Shown here one piece after another: positions 32,753 through 41,808 of a DNA stretch of 64,000 nucleotides (positions within the stretch are counted from its first letter, which is position 1; each line of letters opens with the position of its first letter). The notes beneath the pieces were generated by a model. That model made no database searches. It had not been told where the DNA came from and saw nothing but the letters and a program-made list of their open reading frames with translations. A program made the position numbers and the translations under genes. Source of the stretch: Prosthecobacter sp. (lineage in GTDB: Bacteria > Verrucomicrobiota > Verrucomicrobiia > Verrucomicrobiales > Verrucomicrobiaceae); the NCBI GenBank assembly GCA_019186985.1, contig JABARQ010000018.1, forward strand, positions 111,240-175,239, written 5' to 3'.

Positions 32753-33931
32753 ATGACACCCCTCCATCATCTGCGCGCCGGCATCATCGGCACCGGCTTC
32801 ATCGGCCCCGTCCACATCGAGGCCCTGAAGCGTCTTGGCATCCAGGTCACCGCCATCTGCGGCTCCTCTCGCAGCGCCAGGAGGACGGCGGACCTGTGGG
32901 GCATCCCGGAGGTCTACGGCGACTACGACTTCGAGGCGATGTACGCCAGCCCGAACGTCGACGTCGTGCACATCACCTCACCTAACAAAGTGCATGTCGA
33001 GCAGTGCCTGAAGGCCCTGGACATGGGCAAGCACGTCATCTGCGAGAAGCCGCTCGGCATGAGGACCAGCGAGACCGCGCTGGTGGTCGATGCGGTGAAA
33101 AAGGGCGGCAAAAAAGGCCCGGTCTTCGCGGTGAACTACATGTGCCGCTTCTTCCCCGCCGTGCTGCAGATGCGCGCCATGGTGGAGCGTGGCGACCTCG
33201 GCAGGATCATCCACGTGCAGGGCCACTTCTTCCAGGACTGGCTGCTGCATGAGACGGACTACAACTGGCGGGTCATGGCCGACGAGGGCGGCAAGCTGCG
33301 CGCCGTGGGCGACATCGGCACGCACTGGATTGACGCCGTCAGCTTCATCCTTGGCGCGAAGGTGACCAACGTGTTTGCGCACATCGAGACCTTCCACAAG
33401 CAGCGCCTGCGTCCGAAGGGCGAGGTGCAGACCTTTGCCAGGGTGGATCCGAAGGCCATGGTTCCCTACAAGGTGGACACGGAGGACTTCGGCAGCGTGC
33501 TGCTGAAGTTCGGCAAGGCCGCCCATGGCCATGCTGACGCCGTGCATGCCAACGCAAGCATCTCCCAGGTCGCCGCAGGCTGGAAATGCAGCCTGGGTCT
33601 TGGCATCTACGGCACCAAGGGCAGCGTGCGCTGGGACCTGCAGCAGCCCAACGAGATCCTCCTCGGCCGCCGCGACGAGCCGAACCAGATCCTCCAGCGC
33701 GCCACGCCCGGCTTCATGGAGGACGTGGCAAACTTCACCGACTATCCCGGCGGCCATCCCGAGGGCTTCAGCGACGCGCACAAGATGCACTACCGCGCCG
33801 TCTATGAGCACATCGCCAGCGGCAAGAAGACGCCGGCCCTGTTTGCCAGCGCCGCCGACGGCCACCACGAGGTGAAGCTGTGCGAGGCCATCCTGCAGAG
33901 CAGCGCTAAGAAGACCTGGGTGAAGGTCTGA
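32753..33931 (+). CDS. Gfo/Idh/MocA family oxidoreductase
   Basis: The 392-residue NAD(P)-dependent oxidoreductase starts with a Rossmann fold (A-G-I-I-G-T-G-F-I-G near residues 9-18). It has the E-K-P-L-G motif near 99-103, with the catalytic lysine, and the H-W-I-D-A-V-S motif typical of the substrate domain; the G-D-I-G-T-H-W segment aligns with family members that act on inositols and sugar derivatives. No signal peptide. The reaction is probably a sugar dehydrogenation in the cytoplasm. It differs clearly from the copy at 14511, so the two are not a recent duplication. Confidence 0.9.
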   Translation: MTPLHHLRAGIIGTGFIGPVHIEALKRLGIQVTAICGSSRSARRTADLWGIPEVYGDYDFEAMYASPNVDVVHITSPNKVHVEQCLKALDMGKHVICEKPLGMRTSETALVVDAVKKGGKKGPVFAVNYMCRFFPAVLQMRAMVERGDLGRIIHVQGHFFQDWLLHETDYNWRVMADEGGKLRAVGDIGTHWIDAVSFILGAKVTNVFAHIETFHKQRLRPKGEVQTFARVDPKAMVPYKVDTEDFGSVLLKFGKAAHGHADAVHANASISQVAAGWKCSLGLGIYGTKGSVRWDLQQPNEILLGRRDEPNQILQRATPGFMEDVANFTDYPGGHPEGFSDAHKMHYRAVYEHIASGKKTPALFASAADGHHEVKLCEAILQSSAKKTWVKV

Positions 33932-33939
33932 CCTGCGGC

Positions 33940-34374
33940 CTAGCTCCCCAGATACTCGCCCGGCACCACCTCCTCATCGCCCGAGTCCTCATGGATGGCC
34001 TGGGCGATGACGCGCTGCGTGACCTCCTCCAGGTAGCTTTTCAGCACTTCGCTCAGCTCCAGGAACTCCGGCCACAGGGTCTCGTTCACAAAGCTGCGCG
34101 GCACCCGGACCATGACCGTGTTCCGGCGCTGGCGGGCGTAGCGGTAGGGCCTGAGCTCATAGCGGCGCAGCAGCGCGAGGAAAAGCTTCTTCGACCAGCC
34201 GTCCATGAGGGTGAACCGGTATTCGGCCGGCTGCTCCGTCCGCGACATGTCATCCAGCCGGTGGCGGATGCGCGCGATGGCCCCGGCGGCGGCCTCCTTT
34301 TCGCCAGGCGTGGCGGCGCCGGCATAGAGGCGCTCGATCTTGCGCAGCTTTTCGAGCAGATCACTTTCCTGCAT
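33940..34374 (-). CDS. Conserved hypothetical protein
   Basis: A 144-residue cytoplasmic protein. The N-terminal 50 residues are helical and charged (L-L-E-K-L-R-K-I-E-R-L-Y-A-G). The middle carries a distinctive Y-R-F-T-L-M-D-G-W-S-K-K-L-F segment, L-R-R-Y-E-L-R-P-Y-R-Y, and T-V-M-V-R-V-P-R-S-F-V, followed by L-W-P-E-F-x-E-L-S-E-V-L. That pattern looks like a conserved family of unknown function found in several bacterial phyla; I cannot give its role. It stands convergent to the oxidoreductase gene (8 bp apart) and is followed upstream on the same strand by the HPP gene. Confidence 0.8.
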   Translation of the reverse strand: MQESDLLEKLRKIERLYAGAATPGEKEAAAGAIARIRHRLDDMSRTEQPAEYRFTLMDGWSKKLFLALLRRYELRPYRYARQRRNTVMVRVPRSFVNETLWPEFLELSEVLKSYLEEVTQRVIAQAIHEDSGDEEVVPGEYLGS

Positions 34375-34383
34375 GACTCTTTG

Positions 34384-34863
34384 TTAGGTCTCGTGTCGGT
34401 GGGGAGGGGCGAGGCGACGCCAGGCCCAGGCGAGCAGCACCAGGGCCAGGCTGCCCAGCAGGGCGGGTGAGACCAGGAACATCCAGCCCGGCTTCAGGGC
34501 GAAGACCAGCAGCGGGTTGGAACCGGCCGGAGGATGCACCATCCGGCTGCCGATCATGGCGGCGATGCAAAGCCCCACGGCTAGCCCGGCCGACCACCAG
34601 GCCGGTCCGAGCAGCTTCAGGCAGAGCAGGCCGATGAAGACGCACAGCACATGGGCGCCGACAACGTTCCGGGCCTTGCTGAAGCCGGAGTCCGGAAAGC
34701 CGAAGACGATGACGGCGGAGGAGCCGAACGACCCCATCAGCAGGGGCCAGTGCAGGGTTTCGGTCTCACAGGCCAGCAGACCCACGGCCAGCCCGCCTCC
34801 CAGTCCGGCCAGCAGGGCCTGCTGCCAGCGGTGCCGGGCGGAAGTCGCGTAGGGGTGGGACAT
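34384..34863 (-). CDS. HPP family integral membrane protein
   Basis: The 159-residue protein has four to five hydrophobic helices and the family's signature H-P-P-A-G-S-N-P near residues 110-117. The early G-S-F-G-S-S-A-V-I-V-F-G segment (about 44-55) is typical too. HPP proteins are inner-membrane proteins; some plant and cyanobacterial members transport nitrite, but the bacterial function is mostly unknown. This copy has the membrane domain only, without the CBS domains some members carry. It ends 9 bp before the conserved hypothetical gene at 34374 and is divergent from the DUF2726 gene. Confidence 0.88.
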   Translation of the reverse strand: MSHPYATSARHRWQQALLAGLGGGLAVGLLACETETLHWPLLMGSFGSSAVIVFGFPDSGFSKARNVVGAHVLCVFIGLLCLKLLGPAWWSAGLAVGLCIAAMIGSRMVHPPAGSNPLLVFALKPGWMFLVSPALLGSLALVLLAWAWRRLAPPHRHET

Positions 34864-34915
34864 GCGGGTGTGTCGTCGATGGAGAAGAAAAGTCGCTACT
34901 CCATAGGAGGGATTG

Positions 34916-34945
34916 TTGCTTGCCCAACATTATAATTACTATAAT
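34916..34945 (+). promoter_or_regulatory. Strong promoter of the DUF2726 gene, apparently leaderless
   Basis: TTGCTT (34916-34921), an 18-bp spacer and a perfect TATAAT (34940-34945) sit in an AT-rich gap. The GTG used as start (34954) lies only 8 nt downstream of the -10, so the transcript would begin at or next to the start codon. A second TATAAT (34931-34936) lacks a suitable -35. Confidence 0.6.
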
Positions 34946-34953
34946 TTTTATGT

Positions 34954-35487
34954 GTGCAACTCATCTCCCCCCATCCCGACACCCGTGTTGCCCTGGCCTG
35001 GAAATATCAGGCGAAACCCCTGCTGACGCCGACGGAAGCCAACTTTCACCAGGTCCTGCTGAGTGTTTCCGACCATCGCTGCCATATTCTCTGCAAGCCC
35101 AGGCTGGCGGATTTCCTCGACCATGGTGGCGATCTCACGGCCTTTAACAAGATCAGCCAGAAGCACGTTGACTTCCTGATCTGCCGTCCGGATGACTGGA
35201 TGCCGATGCTGGCGATCGAGCTGGACGATGCGAGCCATGAACGCGCTGCGGTGAAGCAGAGGGACATGCTGGTGAACGCCATCTTCGCCCAGGTGAGCAT
35301 TCCGCTGGTGCGGATTCATGTCAGCGAGGTTCAGATGCTGGAATCGCTGGTGCAGAAGCTGTCCCAGGCCTGGACCAGCCGTTTGCAGAACCTGGAAAAA
35401 GTTACCCGAAACTTGTCTGGAAACACGGCCCGGATGCTGCCTGATAGAGCCACATGTCAACGACCTCCGCCGAGCCAGCGCCTTTGA
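34954..35487 (+). CDS. DUF2726 family protein, nuclease-like fold
   Basis: The 177-residue protein matches DUF2726, a domain with features of the PD-(D/E)XK nuclease-like fold: P-L-L-T-P-T-E-A-N-F-H near residues 22-32, then F-L-I-C-R-P-D-D-W-M-P-M-L-A-I-E-L-D-D-A-S-H at about 74-95, where Glu-x-Asp-Asp could be metal ligands, and K-Q-R-D-M-L-V-N-A-I-F. Known DUF2726 proteins are linked to topoisomerase or nuclease contexts, but no activity is established. The only plausible start in frame is GTG, right behind a good promoter. The 3' end overlaps the next gene by 34 bp; the last 30 residues look poorly conserved. Confidence 0.75.
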   Translation: MQLISPHPDTRVALAWKYQAKPLLTPTEANFHQVLLSVSDHRCHILCKPRLADFLDHGGDLTAFNKISQKHVDFLICRPDDWMPMLAIELDDASHERAAVKQRDMLVNAIFAQVSIPLVRIHVSEVQMLESLVQKLSQAWTSRLQNLEKVTRNLSGNTARMLPDRATCQRPPPSQRL

Positions 35488-37895
35488 ATGACCTGCACGT
35501 CCTTCCCGGAAGGAACCGGCTGTCGCTGGTCCTGGTGCTGGCGGTGACCGGGCTGAACGCCTTCAATGACAACATCCTGAAGATGATGCTGGTGGGGCTG
35601 GCGCCGAAGGTTTCCGCCGGCGCCCTCGGGCAGGAAATCGGCGCCTGGCTGGGGGCGATGATCCTGCTGCCCTTCGTGCTCTTTGCACCGGTGGCGGGCT
35701 GGTTTGCCGACCGCTGCTCGAAGCGCACGGTGCTGATCGCCATGCTGGTGGCCCAGGCGGTGATCCTCCTGCTGGCCGGCGCCTGCTTTGAATCGGAGCT
35801 TGGCGACACGTCCGTCCTGCTCGCGCTGGGCGCATTTTTCCTGCTGGCCGCCCAGTCCACGTTTTTCAGTCCGGCGAAGATGGGCATCCTCAAGGAGCTG
35901 GCGGGCTCGCGGCGGCTGGGCATGGCCGCCGGCTGGATGCAGATGGTGACGATGGTGGGCATCCTGGGCGGGCTTGGCGTGGGCGGGGCGTGGTTTGACC
36001 TGCTCTACGAACGCACCGGCAGCGCCTGGCAGGCGGCGGCGACGCCCATCTGGATCCTTTTTGGCATCGCCATGCTGGCCCTGGCGGCCGGGTTTGCCAT
36101 CCAGAAGACGCCTGCACATCCCGAGGTGGCGTTTCGCCACGCCCTCTGGTGGGAGCATTTCAAGAACCTGCGGGAATGCCTGGCCGACCTGCCGATGCGC
36201 CGCTCGTTCCTGGGCAATTCGACCTACTGGTTCGTCGCCAGCATGGCGGCGGCGATGTTTGTCGACATCGGTCTCGTGCTGCATCCGGATCCATCGACTG
36301 GCGGGGCGGCGAGCGCCTCGTCGCACATGACGCTGATGGTCGGGCTGGGCACGGTGGCGGGCAGCCTGCTTGTCGCCTGGGTGAACCGGCGCGGCCTGCA
36401 GCTTGGCCTGATTCCGCTCGGAGCCCTGGGCCTGGCGATTGCGCTGATCTGGGCGGGCCTGGAGCCGGTGCGTGGCCGCGGCTTCGAATGGGCGCTGCTG
36501 GCGGTCGGCCTGCTGGGCGGCTGCTTCATGGTGCCGATCCAGACCTTCATCCAGGACCGCGCGCAGCCTGCCAGGCGCGGCATGGTGCTCTCTTCGATGA
36601 ACCTCCTCGACAGCATCGCCGGGGTGCTCGCGGTGCTGCTGCTCGTGGCGTTGAAAAAGGCCGGCCTGGGCTTCACCGGCCAGTTCTGGACCCTCGGCGT
36701 GCTCATGCTGGCGGCGGCGGTCTACACGTTCAGGCTGCTGCCCCATTACCTGCTGCGCTTCCTCGCCCTGCTGCTGGTGCGCTCGGTCTACAAGGTCCGC
36801 TCCGTCCATCATGAGCGGGTGCCGGAAGCCGGCGGCGTGCTCATGCTGTCCAATCATGTCAGCTACATGGACGCCTTCATCCTCGGCGCGGCCTGCCAGC
36901 GGCCCGTGCGCTTTGTCATGTGGGACGAGCTCTACAACATCCGCTCCGTGACCTGGTTCCTCCGCATCGTCGGGACCGTGCCCATCTCCGCGACACGCGC
37001 CAAGGACGCCATCCGCACGGTGGGCGCCCTGCTGAAGGAGGGCCACGTCGTCTGCCTCTTTCCGGAAGGCCAGATCACGCGCCACGGCCAGTTCAACGAG
37101 CTGCGCAAGGGCTTCGAGCTGATGGCGCGGCAGGGCCATGCCAGCGTGCAGCCGGTCTACCTCGACGGCCTCTACGGCTCGGTCTTCTCCCACGAGGGGG
37201 GCATGTGCTTCAAGAAGCTTCCCCGCAAAGTTCGTTATCCCGTGAAGGTGCACTTCGCCAGGCCGCTCGCCGCCAGGGAGGCGACCACGGGCGCCGTTCA
37301 TGACGCCTGGCTGGACCTGAGCGCGGCGGCCTTTGACATGCGCCAGGAGAAGGCGCGGGCGGAGATGCCCGGCACGCCGGCCCAGGCGGTGCGCAACGCC
37401 GTCTGCCTGCGGGAGGCGGAATGGGCACGGCCTGGCGAGACCCTCCTCTGCCTCGCCCCGGAGAAGGATGTCATCCATGAAACCCTGGCCGCCTACGTCC
37501 GGCTGCGCCCCCTGGTGCGCCTGGTGATGAAGAAGGAGGACGTGACGGGTGACTTCATCGCCGTGGGCCGCGCCGGTGATTTTGAGGCTGGAACGCCCCA
37601 AGGCGCACGGTTGGCCATGTGCTGGGATGAAGCGGATGCCAGGACACCCGCAGGAACCCTGCGCGGCATCCTCGACGGCGGCACGGGAGCGCTGCTCACC
37701 CTTAGCGTCCCCGATCCCGCGATGCCCAAGGGTGAGGAAGGTCTTCAGCCGGGCGGCTGCGATGGCGGGCTTGGACGCGTGCTGACCGGCGCTTTCACGG
37801 CGGCCGGACTGCGTGAGTTTCGGACCAGGCACGGCCTGGAACTGACGGAGGCGGGCTTCCTCATGCCAGCGAATCCTTCGACAGCCCCGACCTGA
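35454..37895 (+). CDS. Fused MFS (LplT-like) transporter and PlsC-type acyltransferase
   Basis: The 813-residue protein resembles the LplT lysophospholipid flippase joined to a 1-acyl-glycerol-phosphate acyltransferase-like domain, a set-up that returns lysophospholipids to the inner leaflet and re-acylates them. Residues about 15-430 form a 12-helix MFS domain starting N-A-F-N-D-N-I-L-K, an LplT hallmark. About 440-640 is the PlsC domain with the H-x4-D site (His468-Asp473 in N-H-V-S-Y-M-D) and F-P-E-G-Q-I-T. Unlike many Aas proteins no acyl-ACP synthetase follows; the last 170 residues are not recognised. It overlaps the DUF2726 stop and shares a TGATG junction with the next gene. Confidence 0.87.
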   Translation: MSTTSAEPAPLNDLHVLPGRNRLSLVLVLAVTGLNAFNDNILKMMLVGLAPKVSAGALGQEIGAWLGAMILLPFVLFAPVAGWFADRCSKRTVLIAMLVAQAVILLLAGACFESELGDTSVLLALGAFFLLAAQSTFFSPAKMGILKELAGSRRLGMAAGWMQMVTMVGILGGLGVGGAWFDLLYERTGSAWQAAATPIWILFGIAMLALAAGFAIQKTPAHPEVAFRHALWWEHFKNLRECLADLPMRRSFLGNSTYWFVASMAAAMFVDIGLVLHPDPSTGGAASASSHMTLMVGLGTVAGSLLVAWVNRRGLQLGLIPLGALGLAIALIWAGLEPVRGRGFEWALLAVGLLGGCFMVPIQTFIQDRAQPARRGMVLSSMNLLDSIAGVLAVLLLVALKKAGLGFTGQFWTLGVLMLAAAVYTFRLLPHYLLRFLALLLVRSVYKVRSVHHERVPEAGGVLMLSNHVSYMDAFILGAACQRPVRFVMWDELYNIRSVTWFLRIVGTVPISATRAKDAIRTVGALLKEGHVVCLFPEGQITRHGQFNELRKGFELMARQGHASVQPVYLDGLYGSVFSHEGGMCFKKLPRKVRYPVKVHFARPLAAREATTGAVHDAWLDLSAAAFDMRQEKARAEMPGTPAQAVRNAVCLREAEWARPGETLLCLAPEKDVIHETLAAYVRLRPLVRLVMKKEDVTGDFIAVGRAGDFEAGTPQGARLAMCWDEADARTPAGTLRGILDGGTGALLTLSVPDPAMPKGEEGLQPGGCDGGLGRVLTGAFTAAGLREFRTRHGLELTEAGFLMPANPSTAPT

Positions 37896-38785
37896 TGAAA
37901 ACCCTGCTGCTGGTTGGTCTAACGGGCCTCGTGGGCGCCTTGGCGAAGGGCGCTGACTGGCGTGCGACACCACGGGACCTGACTGTTCCGGAGGTGCGGA
38001 ACACGGAGCCTGCCCCCGGACGGCGGGTCATCCGGACAACGACCGGCTGGACGGGGCCGGAGGTGCATCATGTGCTGCATCTGCCTGAGGACTGGCGGAC
38101 AGGCACCCGTTATCCGGTCATCATCGAGTACCCTGGCAACGGCCCCTATGCGGACGCCAGGGGCGACACCTGCGACGGCAGCGTGGAAGGTTGCATTCTT
38201 GGTTACGGCATCTCCGGCGGACGCGGTGTCGTCTGGGCCAGCCTGCCGTTCATCGAGCGCACGGAGGGCGGCCTGCGCAACGCCGCCAAATGGTGGGGGG
38301 ACGTGACGGAGACCAAGCGTTACTGCCAGGCCACCGTGCGCGACGTCTGCTCACGGTTCGGCGGGGACCCGGAACGCGTGTTCATCGCCGGGTTTTCACG
38401 CGGCGCCATCGCCTGCAACTTCATCGGCCTGCACGACGCGGAGATCGCCACGCTCTGGCGCGGCTTCATCTGCCACAGCCATTACGACGGCTCGCGCCGC
38501 TGGCCCGGTGACGGCGGCGAATCCGCCGTGCTGGAGAGGCTGCAGCGCCTGAACGGCCGCCCGCAGTGGATCAGCCATGAACTGACCACCGAGGCCGCGG
38601 AGAAATGGCTGCGAAGCACGGGCGTGCAGGCTGACTGGACCTTTGTGGCGATGCCCTTTCCCAATCACAGCGCCGCCTGGGTGCTGCATGACATGGCGGA
38701 GAGGCGGAGGCTGCGTGAATGGTTCGCCAGGGTGGCGGCGGAACCGGCTGCGGCGGGCACGGCGAATGGATCGACCGCGAAGTAA
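37895..38785 (+). CDS. Exported alpha/beta-hydrolase, esterase-like
   Basis: The 296-residue protein has a signal peptide (about residues 1-18) and a predicted alpha/beta-hydrolase fold with the nucleophile motif G-F-S-R-G (Ser168), Y-P-G-N-G near residue 76 as a likely oxyanion region, and a His near F-P-N-H-S-A-A-W at about 253-260 as the likely third member of the triad. This set-up is like polymer-depolymerase or feruloyl-esterase-type enzymes. The substrate is not known. The start codon overlaps the stop of the lipid fusion gene (TGATG), suggesting coupling, though a lipid role is only a guess. Confidence 0.78.
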   Translation: MKTLLLVGLTGLVGALAKGADWRATPRDLTVPEVRNTEPAPGRRVIRTTTGWTGPEVHHVLHLPEDWRTGTRYPVIIEYPGNGPYADARGDTCDGSVEGCILGYGISGGRGVVWASLPFIERTEGGLRNAAKWWGDVTETKRYCQATVRDVCSRFGGDPERVFIAGFSRGAIACNFIGLHDAEIATLWRGFICHSHYDGSRRWPGDGGESAVLERLQRLNGRPQWISHELTTEAAEKWLRSTGVQADWTFVAMPFPNHSAAWVLHDMAERRRLREWFARVAAEPAAAGTANGSTAK

Positions 38786-38828
38786 AAAAGGCTCGTAACT
38801 CGAAGGCTCTTCGCTAGCGTCCGCACCC

Positions 38829-39782
38829 GTGATGAATTTAAGCAGCCGTCTCAAGCGTCCGGTACTGATGATGTGCCTGGCAGGGGCTTCCTTCCTTCAG
38901 GCGGCGGACGCCATGAAGCTGGTCCTGAAAAATGGCACGGAGATGCAGGGCACGCTTCTTCGTGAGCGTGACGACGCCGTGATGATGGACCTGGGCTTCA
39001 CGGTTTTGAGCGTGCCGCGTGCCGAGATCTCGAGGCTGGACAAGGCGGCCGCCGGCACCGGACCCGCTCCGGCTTCGACGACCCGGGGCGAAGACATCTA
39101 TTACATCGAACCCGGGCGGGAGCCGCTGCCGGTCGAAAAGAACGTCGAAAGGGTGGCCGAGGCGGTGGTCCAGGTGCAGACGGCCTCTGGACTGGGCTCC
39201 GGCTTCATCATCAACAGGATGGGCTATGTCGTCACCAACCAGCACGTCATCGCCGGCGAGCGTGAAATCACCGTCGTCGTCTACCGCCGTCAGCCGGGCG
39301 GGCTGGAAAAGCAGGCCTTCACCAAGGTGAAGATCATCGCGATGAACGGCTTTCTTGACCTCGCCATCCTGCAGATCGACGACCCGGCCGCCGCAGCCCT
39401 TCCCTTTGTGCCCATCGGTGACTCGGACGCCCTCACCCAGGGACAGGCGGTCTTTGCCATCGGCAGCCCGCTGGGGCTGGAGCGCAGCGTCTCCCAGGGC
39501 ATCGTCAGCATCAGGGCGCGTGAAAACGGCGGCCGCTGGTACATTCAAAGCACCACGCAGATCAACCCGGGCAATTCGGGCGGCCCCTTGTTCAACAGCC
39601 GCGGCGAAGTCGTCGGCGTCAACAACATGAAGGCGGCGGGCGTCGGCGTCGAAGGACTCGGCTTTTCGATTCCCGCCAACGTCATGAAGCTCTTCCTCAG
39701 GAACCGCGACGCCTTCGCCTTTGATCCACGCAATCCAAACGCCGGCTTCCGCTACCTGCCGCCACCGGCGCCGCCCGGCTGA
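38829..39782 (+). CDS. Periplasmic trypsin-like serine protease (S1C, no PDZ)
   Basis: The 317-residue protein has an N-terminal signal-like helix, then a small N-terminal domain (about 29-75) with L-K-N-G-T-E-M-Q-G-T-L-L, and a protease domain of the DegP/HtrA type. The catalytic triad is His139 (T-N-Q-H-V-I-A-G), Asp177 (F-L-D-L-A-I-L) and Ser250 (N-P-G-N-S-G-G-P-L-F). No PDZ domain follows, so it differs from DegP. A role in periplasmic protein quality control or regulated cleavage is likely. A TAGCGT hexamer lies 8 nt before the ATG. The next gene on the same strand is 121 bp away. Confidence 0.88.
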   Translation: MMNLSSRLKRPVLMMCLAGASFLQAADAMKLVLKNGTEMQGTLLRERDDAVMMDLGFTVLSVPRAEISRLDKAAAGTGPAPASTTRGEDIYYIEPGREPLPVEKNVERVAEAVVQVQTASGLGSGFIINRMGYVVTNQHVIAGEREITVVVYRRQPGGLEKQAFTKVKIIAMNGFLDLAILQIDDPAAAALPFVPIGDSDALTQGQAVFAIGSPLGLERSVSQGIVSIRARENGGRWYIQSTTQINPGNSGGPLFNSRGEVVGVNNMKAAGVGVEGLGFSIPANVMKLFLRNRDAFAFDPRNPNAGFRYLPPPAPPG

Positions 39783-39903
39783 GGGCCTGCGGCTCCTGCC
39801 CGCAGGCGGACTTGCCCGGGCTGTCCCGGCGCTGATGTCCGGCTCACGGTGCAGGTCACGCCCTTGCCATCACCGCCCCTCCTTCATTCCCCCCTAGCCC
39901 ACG

Positions 39904-41733
39904 ATGAAAAAACGCTTCGCCATCCTTGCCCTGCTCGCCGCGTCGGCGGCCTCCGTTCATGCCGAAAAGCTGCCGCAGTGGCTGCGCGTTCTGCCCGGAA
40001 ACACGCTGGGATATGTCGCCGTCAGGAATGCGCCGGAGCTCATGGAGGACTGGCAAAAAAGCGGTTATGGAAGGCTCATCGCGGACCCTGAATTCAGGAA
40101 ATGGATCGCCCCGCTTTACAAGGAGGGTGATGCGGCCTGGGACAAGGCGCTCAAGGAGGCCACCGGAGACGGGCTTGAGGCCAACCTCAGGCGCATCCAG
40201 GGCAGCGTGCTGCTGGCCATTGCCGCCGATTCAGCCGAGGCCTTTGAGGATGTGGACAACAACAACCCCTTCATCATCCTCATGGAGGCGGGGGACCAGC
40301 AGGCGAAGCTCCAGGAGCTGATCGAAAAGGAGGTCGAGGAGGACCTGGTCGAACACAAGGAGTGGCGGAAGCTCACCAAGGATGTCGACGGGGTGCCGCT
40401 GAACGTGCTGGCGGTCTCGGAGGAGCCGGATGCACGCTGGAACCAGGCCTATGCCTTTGTGGGCGACGTGCTGGTGATCGGCGACAAGCCGGCCCTGCTG
40501 GAGTACTTCATTCCCGCGTTGAAGAACGGCACCGGTGATGCCGCCGGCACGGTCGCAGGACATCTGGAACGCCACTCCCGGCTCATGGACGGCCTGCCTG
40601 ACATTTCGGTTTATGCCAATGGCGAGGTGCTCATGCAATGGCTGGAAAAGGGCCTGGCTGAGTCACATTCCAAGCGTGAAGAACAGAAGCTGCCGGTAGA
40701 CCCCAAGATGATCCTGGAAGCGCTGGGAACCCGGGAAATCCAATCCCTGGGCATCGGCATCGAGATGGGCGATGCGCAGTCCAGGCTGGACATCGCCCTG
40801 CTTCATTCGGAAAAGCCCCGGGGCATTCTCACCCTCTTCCAAGGTTCCAGCACGGATGTCGCACCCCCGGCCTTTGTGCCCGAGAACGTCCTGAGCGGCC
40901 AGGTGGCCAGGCAGAGCCTGTCGGACATCTACGGCTCACTGCTGGCCATGGTGGGCAGGCTCGGACCGATGGCGGCGATGGCAACGATGCAGATCGGCAT
41001 GGTGGAGCAGCAGATGGGGTTCAAGCTGAAGGAGGACCTCTTCGGCAGCCTCGCGGACGAGGTGGTCACCATCAGCGATGGCAGCGCGGCCTCCCAGAGC
41101 CAGGTCTACGGCATCAAGGTCAAGGACCGCGCCAGGCTGGCCGGCGTGCTCGACGGGTTGAAGCGTTTTGTCGGCCAGGGCTTCGGCGCCGCCTTTGAGG
41201 AGGGCGAATACCTGGGCAGCAGCATCTTCACCTACAAGATGAGCCAGGCCGGCGCGACGCCCACGGCCAGCAACGAACTGGCCTACTGCCTCACGGACGA
41301 CTACCTGTTCTTCAGCTCCGGCACCCAGGATGCCCTCAGGAAGCTGCTCGCGCGCATGAAGGAACCGGCCGGGGGCAGCCTGTGGGACTCGCCGCGAACC
41401 CAGGAGCTGATCGCCGCCCTCCCCAAGGGCTACTTCGGCCTCGGCGTGTCGGATGCCAGCAAGCAGTTCTTCATGGCCATCGACGCCCTCAACACGGTGC
41501 AAAAGCAGGCCGCCGCCAAAAAGAAGGCTCCGGCTGCGAAAAAGGGCCCGGGCAAGGGACCCAAGAAGGCCGGCCCCGCAGAGGTGACGGAGGACGGCCC
41601 CGACTCCTGGTTTGATCCCGCAGCCCGCCCTTCGGATGAACTGATCAAAAAGTACCTCGGCACGGAGGTGGGCGGCAATTACAACCATCCGGACGCGGTG
41701 CATTTCCGCATGCTTTCCAAACCGGTGCAATGA
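39904..41733 (+). CDS. Large exported protein of unknown function (DUF3352-like)
   Basis: A 609-residue protein with a signal peptide (M-K-K-R-F-A-I-L-A-L-L-A-A-S-A-A-S-V-H-A). The body is mixed alpha/beta with repeats of the type seen in DUF3352-like proteins, such as Y-V-A-V-R-N-A-P-E-L near the start and A-Y-A-F-V-G-D-V-L-V-I-G-D near 180; the match is not firm. Residues about 535-565 are a lysine/alanine-rich spacer (K-K-K-A-P-A-A-K-K-G), probably flexible. I cannot assign a function. A TAGCCC hexamer ends 3 nt before the ATG. Confidence 0.7.
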   Translation: MKKRFAILALLAASAASVHAEKLPQWLRVLPGNTLGYVAVRNAPELMEDWQKSGYGRLIADPEFRKWIAPLYKEGDAAWDKALKEATGDGLEANLRRIQGSVLLAIAADSAEAFEDVDNNNPFIILMEAGDQQAKLQELIEKEVEEDLVEHKEWRKLTKDVDGVPLNVLAVSEEPDARWNQAYAFVGDVLVIGDKPALLEYFIPALKNGTGDAAGTVAGHLERHSRLMDGLPDISVYANGEVLMQWLEKGLAESHSKREEQKLPVDPKMILEALGTREIQSLGIGIEMGDAQSRLDIALLHSEKPRGILTLFQGSSTDVAPPAFVPENVLSGQVARQSLSDIYGSLLAMVGRLGPMAAMATMQIGMVEQQMGFKLKEDLFGSLADEVVTISDGSAASQSQVYGIKVKDRARLAGVLDGLKRFVGQGFGAAFEEGEYLGSSIFTYKMSQAGATPTASNELAYCLTDDYLFFSSGTQDALRKLLARMKEPAGGSLWDSPRTQELIAALPKGYFGLGVSDASKQFFMAIDALNTVQKQAAAKKKAPAAKKGPGKGPKKAGPAEVTEDGPDSWFDPAARPSDELIKKYLGTEVGGNYNHPDAVHFRMLSKPVQ

Positions 41734-41808
41734 CCCCCCGGAACCTGGCTGTCGCCAGGACCACGCTCCGCCGACTTCCTCCGCCTTTTTTTGCCTGTCC
41801 GCCCTGTC

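Noticed and set aside
35457..37973. Very long open frame on the minus strand (838 codons) opposite the LplT-PlsC fusion
   Set aside because: It is an antisense shadow of a high-GC gene: its product is rich in Arg, His, Gly and Gln with no domain, while the plus strand shows a full MFS-PlsC protein.
38777..38814. GCGAAG/CTTCGC inverted repeat as a terminator after the esterase-like gene
   Set aside because: The loop would be 26 nt and no T-run follows the right arm.
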